Positions 14,677-20,297 of a stretch of 20,297 nucleotides of DNA are shown one piece after another. The stretch is taken from positions 1 through 20,297 of IMG/VR virus record IMGVR_UViG_3300000956_000029; one strand, 5' to 3'. The notes under the pieces were generated by a model. That model searched no databases, was not told where the DNA came from, and saw only the letters and a program-made list of their open reading frames with translations. Position 1 is the first letter of the stretch. Every line of letters begins with the position of its first letter. This DNA is from a virus. The position numbers were made by a program, and so were the translations under genes.

Positions 14677-14889
14677 TCACGTTCTATTCTCCAAAATAGG
14701 GTCTCCATTATCTTTAGTTCCGACCATCAACTTAGTCATCCCGATCCACGTTGCGTGTTCTAGATCACACGCCTTACAAACTAGATATGGACCCCTTTGC
14801 CTCCATTCGTGACTTCCTTTTGGAATAAAGGAAAAGTCCGGCTTACTAAAGTCAAGGGTTTCATTAATCTCATCATTTTTGTCTATCAT
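14677..14889 (-). CDS. Small CxxC protein between portal and scaffold
   Basis: About 70 residues (76 if an upstream ATG at 14907 is used). The motif HEWRQRGPYLVCKACDLEHATWIG contains Cys-x-x-Cys with nearby His residues, suggesting a small zinc-binding or redox site; this HEWRQ...CxxC pattern recurs in small phage proteins near portals but has no established function. It overlaps the preceding gene's end. No clear Shine-Dalgarno sequence separates the two start candidates, so the start is uncertain. Confidence 0.6.
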   Translation of the reverse strand: MIDKNDEINETLDFSKPDFSFIPKGSHEWRQRGPYLVCKACDLEHATWIGMTKLMVGTKDNGDPILENRT

Positions 14890-15196
14890 CACGGGCTTCA
14901 CGGGCATCCTCTACCGAATTAATAACCTTTCTGATAATTCCTTTTACTTGGGATAGTACTAAAGCGTTTCGTCCAATCTCTTCAAAAGTCATGCCGCTTG
15001 CTATTGCCGCCTCGTTTATCATCTCTAGATCTCGTATATGACTGTCAAAGTGCTGCTTGAGGGTTTTCCAAAACACCTTATCCGCTCCTGCTGCCAACAC
15101 TCCCTCCTCAACAGTTGGCTCCTCAACCGGATCTTTCCTTTGAATGTAAGACGTGAAGTTTAAGGCTTCAGGTCTCAATGCCGATTGATCTTTCAT
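14873..15196 (-). CDS. Hypothetical small protein after portal
   Basis: A 107-residue, mostly helical, charged protein with no recognised family or membrane segment. Residues about 37-107 predict a continuous helix pair (FWKTLKQHFDSHIRDLEMIN, then MTFEEIGRNALVLSQVKGII). The start overlaps the portal stop by four bases, so it is translationally coupled to portal. A head-assembly role is possible from position only. Confidence 0.6.
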   Translation of the reverse strand: MKDQSALRPEALNFTSYIQRKDPVEEPTVEEGVLAAGADKVFWKTLKQHFDSHIRDLEMINEAAIASGMTFEEIGRNALVLSQVKGIIRKVINSVEDAREARDDRQK

Positions 15197-17034
15197 ACGG
15201 GCATACCTCCCATTTGTCCATTAGGCTGTTGTGGCATAGGTTGAGCTGGCGCTTGACCATTCATCATGCCCTCTTGGCCGGGAACTGGTGGTGTTTGATT
15301 CATTGATTGCATCTGGGTTAGTGCCATTTGAAATTGTTGGGCGTGATCTCCTAGTACTGCGTCTGCTTGTTCTTCAGGTGTCATCTCGGTTAGGATCTTG
15401 TCCCAGTCCTGAACTCCTGAATTGCTGATGATTCTTTTAAATAGCTCTCCGAAATTAAATCTATAACCATCTGTTTGCAGTTGTTGGATAAGTAAGTTCC
15501 CTTGTGGTCCCTGTGAGGCTTGGAATAATGATAAGATTTGTCCTAGGTTCTGTTGCTGTTGCTTCTGATCGACTGCATAAGTAGATCCTGTTACAATCTC
15601 ATAATCATATAGTTCCGCTTTCCCCTTCTTAACCGATAACTTACCACTGTTCTCGTCATAGCTTTCCTTCACTTCCGGATAACTACGTGCAATCTCTTCT
15701 ATCTCGTCCTTGAATAATCTAAGTTTGATAGCTGATGATTGTTTCTTACTAAGTAGGTTGCAGAACTTCTTCATTACCTGAGTCAAGAATTGTTCCATAT
15801 AAAATCGATCAGCATTATCCCTTGTGTTCTCACGAGACGACTGCATTTCTAGAGCTTGTGGAGTCTTACCAAACCCGGGATCAGTCTTTTGTGTGGTATT
15901 TGTCTCGGTAGTTCCGAATAGGTTCATGATTGAAGCTGTTGCAACCTGATAAACGTTATTGAAGGTCTGAATACCTTGTGGAGTGAGGTTTAATGGGGTT
16001 GCTGAGTTGTTTAATTGGTTACGAACCAGCCATTTAGCTCCAGCTGTTTGTGTGATTGAAGACATTGAAGCGATATTGTCCTTATTGACAAGTACTGGAG
16101 GGTAGATTGACATCTTAACAGCGTCAAGGTACAAATTCCATGCTGAGTTGATGGCTTTCTGCATTGATCCGCCTCTTTCAAAGTCGCTCATTCCCATGAA
16201 GTCATCAAGTAAGGGAATAGAATACTTACACTTAACAGGAAGATCTCCATCCTTTTGGGGATTCTCACGTTCTCTGAAGACTTCATTAGCGTCCACACAA
16301 TAATCAACCCATTCTTTTCTTGTATATTTAGTGAGAACCTCGAAATATCCCCTGTGCTTTGCTGGTTCTGACTGTGGATATTCAGATTCCTCACGTTTGG
16401 ATACTGATGTCCCTTTGTCTCTGTCCGATTTGCTACCTGACTTATCCTTTAACTTAACCAATATCTTTGCTATATTCTTGTAGTCCTTGTCATCCTTCTT
16501 GCCTTCAAAGAATGAATAGGGTCTCCAAGTTCTGACGATTACATAATCTGAATCCTCAAGGGATACTGCTCCAACCTGTGGGAATACATCACGAATATTA
16601 AGAAGCCAAATATCCGGTCCTACGTAACCATTAGGTTTAACGTCCCAGTCTATCAATGTAAAGAAGTTGCCGTAGATGTTTGAGTAGAGATCAACCATCC
16701 TCATCTTGGTTAAGAAGTCGAATTGTGCATTGGCATTTGGTATGACGTATTTCTCTAAGACTAAGTTCTTTAGTGTTGCATCCCCTATATCGTTCTTGCT
16801 TATTCCCCGTACTTTTCCCGTCTGGAGTTGAGCCATTACCCTGTAGGATCTTTCGATTGCGAGTGTTGAGAGCTTGGGATCAAATACTTGAGAGCGGGTT
16901 GTTGTAGAGACTTTATCATTTAATTGATTATGGAGTAGAGCCTCGGCAGAATCCCATTTGACTCTCTTATCTTTGAGGTACTCTTCAGCGGCTTCCCTTT
17001 CTCTTTGTATTTCGTGAATGATCTCTTTGGCCAT
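15193..17034 (-). CDS. Portal protein
   Basis: A 613-residue protein placed between terminase and scaffold, where portal genes lie. It has a helical N-terminus, an aromatic-rich wing segment (MVDLYSNIYGNFFTLIDWDVKP, DIWLLNIRDVFPQVGAV, about 112-155), a helical region about 290-460, and a Gln/Pro/Met-rich disordered C-terminus ending QPNGQMGGMPV. It would form the dodecameric ring through which terminase pumps DNA. The ATG directly follows the T-tract of a strong intrinsic terminator, and the only Shine-Dalgarno-like sequence (AAAGGTG) is inside the terminator's 3' arm, an unusual arrangement for an essential gene. Confidence 0.82.
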   Translation of the reverse strand: MAKEIIHEIQREREAAEEYLKDKRVKWDSAEALLHNQLNDKVSTTTRSQVFDPKLSTLAIERSYRVMAQLQTGKVRGISKNDIGDATLKNLVLEKYVIPNANAQFDFLTKMRMVDLYSNIYGNFFTLIDWDVKPNGYVGPDIWLLNIRDVFPQVGAVSLEDSDYVIVRTWRPYSFFEGKKDDKDYKNIAKILVKLKDKSGSKSDRDKGTSVSKREESEYPQSEPAKHRGYFEVLTKYTRKEWVDYCVDANEVFRERENPQKDGDLPVKCKYSIPLLDDFMGMSDFERGGSMQKAINSAWNLYLDAVKMSIYPPVLVNKDNIASMSSITQTAGAKWLVRNQLNNSATPLNLTPQGIQTFNNVYQVATASIMNLFGTTETNTTQKTDPGFGKTPQALEMQSSRENTRDNADRFYMEQFLTQVMKKFCNLLSKKQSSAIKLRLFKDEIEEIARSYPEVKESYDENSGKLSVKKGKAELYDYEIVTGSTYAVDQKQQQQNLGQILSLFQASQGPQGNLLIQQLQTDGYRFNFGELFKRIISNSGVQDWDKILTEMTPEEQADAVLGDHAQQFQMALTQMQSMNQTPPVPGQEGMMNGQAPAQPMPQQPNGQMGGMPV

Positions 17035-17062
17035 AAAAAAAGACGCACCTTTAAAGTGCGCC
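17035..17062 (-). terminator. Intrinsic terminator abutting the portal start codon
   Basis: On the minus strand GGCGCAC (17062-17056) pairs with GTGCGTC (17048-17042) around a seven-base loop, followed by seven T residues (17041-17035) and then the portal ATG. A smaller hairpin, TCCGC...GCGGA, lies just upstream at 17068-17084, giving a tandem arrangement. It follows the last small ORF of the packaging block by 46 bases. Confidence 0.88.
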
Positions 17063-17108
17063 TATGTTCCGCTTATTTTGCGGATATTGAGCTAAGTAAT
17101 ATTAGCAC

Positions 17109-17252
17109 TCACTCATATCGTTTGTCAAGTATCTTAGGTTTGTACTTCTTTCGTTTAGATTTAACGATATTCAATGATTCAATCTGGGCTATCCCATCTC
17201 TAAGCTGTACGTTTAGTGTTATCTGTCCGTATGGGGTTTTGTTCACCTCCAT
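17109..17252 (-). CDS. Small YGxITLNVQ-D-G protein, DUF2292-like
   Basis: A 47-residue protein (from ATG 17252), MEVNKTPYGQITLNVQLRDG..., with Lys/Arg-rich C-terminus. The pattern YG-x-I-T-x-x-V-x-D-G-x-x-x-x-I resembles the small DUF2292 proteins found in Firmicutes and phages, whose function is unknown. A longer frame begins at 17327, but that part looks random. It overlaps the previous gene. A GGAGGTG lies just after the ATG rather than before it, so the true start is uncertain. Confidence 0.5.
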   Translation of the reverse strand: MEVNKTPYGQITLNVQLRDGIAQIESLNIVKSKRKKYKPKILDKRYE

Positions 17253-17472
17253 TAACAGGATGGTGTGCAATAGTAAATTCTTCGATAATAACTTTCTTAA
17301 GGACAAGGTAGTCTCTGAGGTCGACATACTGTATTACATTATAGTCCACTATTTTGCCGTTATCCACACGAAGTACACATGTGAATAGACCGTTCTTCTG
17401 CTTCTGAATTTCCTGCTCAATATCAATGTGTGCTTGTGCATTATGTTCTGATATTTCAAGGTTATGGATCAT
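17200..17472 (-). CDS. Hypothetical small protein after terminase
   Basis: A 90-residue protein with no recognised family. A helical N-terminus (MIHNLEISEHNAQAHIDIEQEIQKQK) is followed by a beta-rich middle (FTCVLRVDNGKIVDYNVIQYVDL). I chose the ATG at 17472 because it overlaps the terminase stop as ATGA; an ATG at 17487 would add five residues. The sequence type is typical of small phage proteins located next to terminase. Confidence 0.6.
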   Translation of the reverse strand: MIHNLEISEHNAQAHIDIEQEIQKQKNGLFTCVLRVDNGKIVDYNVIQYVDLRDYLVLKKVIIEEFTIAHHPVNGGEQNPIRTDNTKRTA

Positions 17473-18668
17473 ATCTGTGATACCCATTGAGTATCGTTTG
17501 GTATTACATCAAGATCATCACTCGGTTTTAAAGATTCCATCCCATATCGTCCAGCATCCATCGCATGATTGAATATTGGGGATGGTTCATTGACTATCTT
17601 CCCATCTTTATCTGTGATCCAGAGGTAATTGCGATACTCCTTGATAGTATTTAGTGAGCGTTTGGTGATTGATATTCTCTTATCCTGTACCCATTGTATG
17701 CCCTGTAGAACAGATCCTTGACCTTTATGTGAAGGGATTACTGATAACCCATAACTGATCAATTCATCAATTGATTTAGGTTCCGCTGAATCAGCTACAA
17801 CTAAAGCCTTACGCTCTTTATAAAGTAGAAGATCCGCTATCTGCTTATTAGTTAATCCCTTCTGATAAACAACCTCATCCCAGATATATCCACCATTGTA
17901 AGAGTAGATATCAATAGCTGCGGTTGGATCGTTTGAATAACCAAAATCAAGGCCGGTTCTTTCAAGTCTGGCTTCATGAGGTACTTCATCAATTATCTTC
18001 CAGTCTCTATATATTCTTGCTTCCACTTCACCTAGCTGACCTAACCCATAGACAGTCCACCAAGCCTTATTATTCTTATGTGATTCAATTTCCCTTATTG
18101 TGGTTTCGTCTAGAGCTTCGTTATCTTTGTAAGTGAGGGTAATGAAATCCATATCTTCCCTTTTTCCCAACAGCTCTGTATAAAACCAAAACTCAGCAGA
18201 CGGATTCCAGTCCATCCAGACAATCTCCCTAGTTCTTGTTATCAGCTGGTCGGCTATGAGATAGGATAAGTTATTAGCCTCGTTTAAGAATAAAATATCA
18301 CGTCTTGGACCATGAGCCTTGCCATAGGTATCAACTGAAAAGAACTCTAATACATTCCCTGTTTCAAATGTATAAAAGTGTTTAGTTTCATTCCATCTTG
18401 AATCTTTCCAATAAGACTGGCTCTTCATTATAGTTTTGAAATCCAAGATAGTTCCTTTCTCAAGATGTGGATATGACTCAGAAACTACAGTTGCTAATTT
18501 GTTTCTATTCTTTGGGGATTGACAATAGTCTATAAGCCAAATTAAGACTGAGACGGTTTTGCTTGCAGCTGTCCCACCAGATAATGCTCTGATACGCTTA
18601 GTAAGTGAGAATACTTTTTTAGTAGCTGTTGTATCTTTTATCGATTTATTTTGTGGATTGTCCTCCAT
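17469..18668 (-). CDS. terL: Terminase large subunit
   Basis: A 399-residue DNA-packaging ATPase-nuclease. The Walker A region is SGGTAASKT (30-38), a variant in which the usual Gly before Lys-Thr is Ser. Walker B is DILFLNEA (124-131), with the catalytic Glu130. The nuclease domain shows GLDFGYSNDPTAA with Asp241, VADSAEPKS with Asp293, and NHAMDAGRYG with Asp371, the three metal-binding acids. Length matches PBSX/Terminase_3-type enzymes. It pumps DNA into the head and cuts it. The gene overlaps the small-subunit gene by 23 bases and has no good Shine-Dalgarno sequence before its ATG. Confidence 0.92.
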   Translation of the reverse strand: MEDNPQNKSIKDTTATKKVFSLTKRIRALSGGTAASKTVSVLIWLIDYCQSPKNRNKLATVVSESYPHLEKGTILDFKTIMKSQSYWKDSRWNETKHFYTFETGNVLEFFSVDTYGKAHGPRRDILFLNEANNLSYLIADQLITRTREIVWMDWNPSAEFWFYTELLGKREDMDFITLTYKDNEALDETTIREIESHKNNKAWWTVYGLGQLGEVEARIYRDWKIIDEVPHEARLERTGLDFGYSNDPTAAIDIYSYNGGYIWDEVVYQKGLTNKQIADLLLYKERKALVVADSAEPKSIDELISYGLSVIPSHKGQGSVLQGIQWVQDKRISITKRSLNTIKEYRNYLWITDKDGKIVNEPSPIFNHAMDAGRYGMESLKPSDDLDVIPNDTQWVSQI

Positions 18669-19023
18669 AGATGGGGGCTGGTAATTCCTTATCGTTTGTT
18701 GTCTGATCAGTTCTTTCTTTCATACCATGATTGTTTTGAAGTAGTAGTTTGACGATTGTTGAGTTGATCTCCTTACCCCCGTAAATACCATCATCTATGA
18801 GCTGTTCTGCTTGTCTAACCATAATTTTGCTTAAAGCGTCGGAAAATTCGGGATAGAGTTTCTTCCATTCATAAAGAGTATCCTTGTTTACATTGATATA
18901 AAGGGCAAAACTCTCTATCTTAGGTAAGTGCATTTGTTCTTTACCGGTTGTCTGCAAATACTCTTCAACCTTTTGTATAAAAATTGGGTCGTATTTTGTT
19001 GGTCTGCCTACTTTGTTATCCAT
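18646..19023 (-). CDS. terS: Terminase small subunit, P22 gp3-like
   Basis: A 125-residue protein (from ATG 19023; a GTG at 19032 is an alternative). GRPTKYDP at the start, then an HTH region ESFALYINVNKDTLYEWKK, then PEFSDALSKIMVRQAEQLIDDGIYGG and a KLLLQNNHGMKERTD segment. This is the order of the P22 Gp3-type DNA-packaging proteins, which recognise the packaging site and stimulate the large subunit. It directly precedes and overlaps terL. No Shine-Dalgarno sequence is visible. Confidence 0.85.
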   Translation of the reverse strand: MDNKVGRPTKYDPIFIQKVEEYLQTTGKEQMHLPKIESFALYINVNKDTLYEWKKLYPEFSDALSKIMVRQAEQLIDDGIYGGKEINSTIVKLLLQNNHGMKERTDQTTNDKELPAPIYGGQSTK

Positions 19024-19060
19024 AAGAAGCACATTCGGAGGATGATTGAATTATAGGCTT

Positions 19061-19990
19061 TTAAAACATAATGTCAATATGTATTCTGTTTTTACCGTAT
19101 TTAATGGATGGTTTGAAGTTGGTATCTAGTATGGTGTTTTGGAATTTAGTAACCTCTTTAATGAGATCTTCCTTAGTCCAGTTCTTAACGGCGAGCGTGT
19201 GTTTTTTAGCTGCCTCCAACATTTTAATAGGAGCCATATGTAGATAATGTTCAGTTGTCTTTATATCCTTATGCCTCATAATTTGCTTTATTACATAAAG
19301 ATTAACATCATGGTTCATCAGATCGGTTGCTGCCGTGTGGCGCAGATCGTGAAAGGTCATAGGCTTTCTAATTCCACACCCAACAAGGATTTTTTTTAAA
19401 TACCTATTAATTTCTGAATTTGAGATGTTGCCGTTAAAATTACCAAAAATCATAACTGCTCCCCTTTTTTTAAGTTTCTGTATTTTATCTATCAGGTCTT
19501 GGGTTATGAAAGCCGTTTGAGGAGAACCACTTTTTGTATCAGTTAACGTTAATTCATTACCTATGAAGTCCGCCCACTTTAAGTTTCTAATCTCCGAAAA
19601 TCTGAGTCCTGCCCTTATCGCAACCTCCATCGCAACGCTGTAACGATAATTTATCTTATATGAGTAATCTAAAACCTTCTTCATCTCGTCTCCCGACAAA
19701 ACAAACTTCTTTCTTGATACTCTCTTTGGGGTTTTAAACTCACGGCAATAATCAACTCCCATTATCTTACAAATAACTTTAAGTACTCCTAAATACTGTG
19801 CTTGTGATGAAGAGGATAGATGTTCTAGGGTAATAAGGTAACGCCCTATCTGAACAGGGTTGAAGTCCCGTTCTTTAAAATAGTCCTTAATCTTTACAAA
19901 ATAGCCCTTATAGTGAGGCCAGCTGCTCCTATCGTGTCTTGTTTTTACGAATAGATAAACTTCTAGTTCATCTAGGGTAATGTTTAACAT
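19061..19990 (-). CDS. int: Tyrosine recombinase / integrase
   Basis: A 309-residue site-specific recombinase. The N-terminal SAM-like domain (about 1-90) precedes a catalytic domain with all hallmark residues: Arg130 (AGLRFSEI), Lys153 (DTKSG), His214-x-x-Arg217 (HDLRHTAAT), His240 (MRHKDI) and the nucleophile Tyr249 (EHYLHM). About 55 extra residues follow the Tyr, longer than many relatives. It would integrate or excise the phage genome, or resolve dimers. The gene lies 37 bases upstream of the small terminase gene on the same strand, with no terminator between them, which is unusual. A consensus promoter (20026-20054) sits upstream. The ATG has only a weak AGGGT before it. Confidence 0.92.
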   Translation of the reverse strand: MLNITLDELEVYLFVKTRHDRSSWPHYKGYFVKIKDYFKERDFNPVQIGRYLITLEHLSSSSQAQYLGVLKVICKIMGVDYCREFKTPKRVSRKKFVLSGDEMKKVLDYSYKINYRYSVAMEVAIRAGLRFSEIRNLKWADFIGNELTLTDTKSGSPQTAFITQDLIDKIQKLKKRGAVMIFGNFNGNISNSEINRYLKKILVGCGIRKPMTFHDLRHTAATDLMNHDVNLYVIKQIMRHKDIKTTEHYLHMAPIKMLEAAKKHTLAVKNWTKEDLIKEVTKFQNTILDTNFKPSIKYGKNRIHIDIMF

Positions 19991-20025
19991 ACCCTAAATT
20001 GACTGATAATTATTAGAGCAGGGTG

Positions 20026-20054
20026 ATAATAGGATTGTTTTAGAGCATTGTCAA
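20026..20054 (-). promoter_or_regulatory. Consensus promoter reading the integrase
   Basis: On the minus strand TTGACA (20054-20049), exactly 17 bases, then TATTAT (20031-20026). The RNA would start near 20019, about 29 bases before the integrase ATG. Confidence 0.75.
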
Positions 20055-20090
20055 GCGAAGAAAAAAAGTAATTATATTTCGACTTGACAA
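20048..20090. repeat. Inverted repeat holding both divergent -35 boxes
   Basis: TTGTCAAGCGAA (20048-20059) is matched by TTCGACTTGACAA (20078-20090), complementary over 12 positions with one extra A. Each arm contains the -35 box of one of the divergent promoters, so a protein bound here could control both. Confidence 0.65.
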
Positions 20091-20112
20091 ATGAAAAACG
20101 CCTGTTTATACT
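20084..20112 (+). promoter_or_regulatory. Consensus promoter reading out of the window
   Basis: TTGACA (20084-20089), 17 bases, then TATACT (20107-20112), nearly perfect sigma70-type. No plus-strand ORF is visible in the remaining 185 bases, so its first gene lies beyond the window. It is placed like the early/regulatory promoter of a temperate phage. Confidence 0.75.
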
Positions 20113-20191
20113 TAACATTAGTTATAAGATAAGTCTGCGTCCCTGCTCACACCACGTTGAAGTTAAGATATAAAAAGAAGAAAACTAAGTC

Positions 20192-20276
20192 TATGGACTA
20201 TAATCCACAAAACATACAATTTATCCTATTGTAAAAGCTTTATTTTAACGATATACCATGTAGTTTATAATCTACA
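20192..20276. repeat. Two similar 18-bp imperfect dyads centred on TATAAT
   Basis: Copies at 20192-20209 and 20259-20276, centre to centre 67 bases, 12 of 18 positions identical. The second is TGTAGTTTATAATCTACA with eight of nine arm positions matching; the first has seven of nine. Candidate repressor operators downstream of the rightward promoter. The surrounding DNA (20113-20297) shows no ORF, so this stretch appears regulatory. Confidence 0.4.
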
Positions 20277-20297
20277 ATTATTCAAGAAAGTCCTTTA

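Noticed and set aside
17005-17388. 127-residue plus-strand ORF across the portal-terminator region
   Set aside because: It reads backwards through the terminator and two minus-strand genes, with Phe/Cys/Tyr-rich random composition.
20133-20158. GC-richer patch ending in CACACCAC as an attP core matching a tRNA 3' end
   Set aside because: There is no T-loop sequence before it, and the chromosomal partner site is not in the window, so it cannot be supported.

Overview
The window reads as part of the genome of a tailed double-stranded DNA bacteriophage (Caudoviricetes), either a prophage or a virus assembled from a metagenome. Nearly every gene is on the minus strand. In transcription order (right to left) they are: a tyrosine recombinase, small and large terminase, two small ORFs, portal, two small ORFs, scaffold, an N4-gp56-type major capsid protein, three small head/neck-region proteins, a block of sugar-related genes interrupted by a giant Ser/Pro-repeat virion protein, and finally a Gly/Gln-rich coiled-coil protein that looks like an internal or ejection virion protein. 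The standard bacterial code is used (TGA is a stop) and several genes carry textbook AAGGAGGTGA ribosome binding sites, so the host is a bacterium. The sequence does not identify the host further. Small cytosolic tail-tube or sheath genes are not visible; any tail genes must lie to the left of the window.

Right end (about 19990-20297): a 307-base regulatory region with two divergent consensus sigma70-type promoters whose -35 boxes sit in the arms of one inverted repeat. It also holds two similar 18-bp dyads that could be operator sites. The leftward promoter reads the integrase and then, without an obvious break, the packaging genes. The rightward promoter reads out of the window.

19990-11823: integrase, terminase, portal, scaffold, capsid and accessory genes. 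Most genes abut or overlap by ATGA-type junctions. A strong intrinsic terminator (17042-17062) lies directly before the portal start codon. Scaffold and capsid have the strongest Shine-Dalgarno sequences.

11826-1706: a 10-kb accessory block with nine carbohydrate-related genes. Upstream of the Ser/Pro-repeat protein are two GT2-type glycosyltransferases (one a double-domain protein) and a short nucleotide-sugar dehydrogenase. Downstream of it are a two-gene minimal transketolase, an FkbM-type methyltransferase and three more glycosyltransferase-like genes. Terminators bound the downstream operon at both ends (6070-6108 and 1631-1670). My main hypothesis is that this is a phage-encoded system for making an unusual sugar and attaching it to the Ser-rich stalk of a virion protein, analogous to (not homologous with) the dedicated glycosylation loci of Ser-rich bacterial adhesins. 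Host-surface modification is the main alternative.

1705-1098: a 600-base region with almost no convincing coding content, apart from one doubtful plus-strand small membrane ORF. It contains a terminator, a long imperfect hairpin enclosing a 14-bp perfect palindrome, direct repeats and a polypyrimidine tract. It separates the sugar operon from the ejection-protein operon.

A recurring oddity is that two genes (portal and transketolase N) begin immediately after the T-tract of an intrinsic terminator, with their only Shine-Dalgarno-like sequence lying in the 3' arm of that terminator hairpin.
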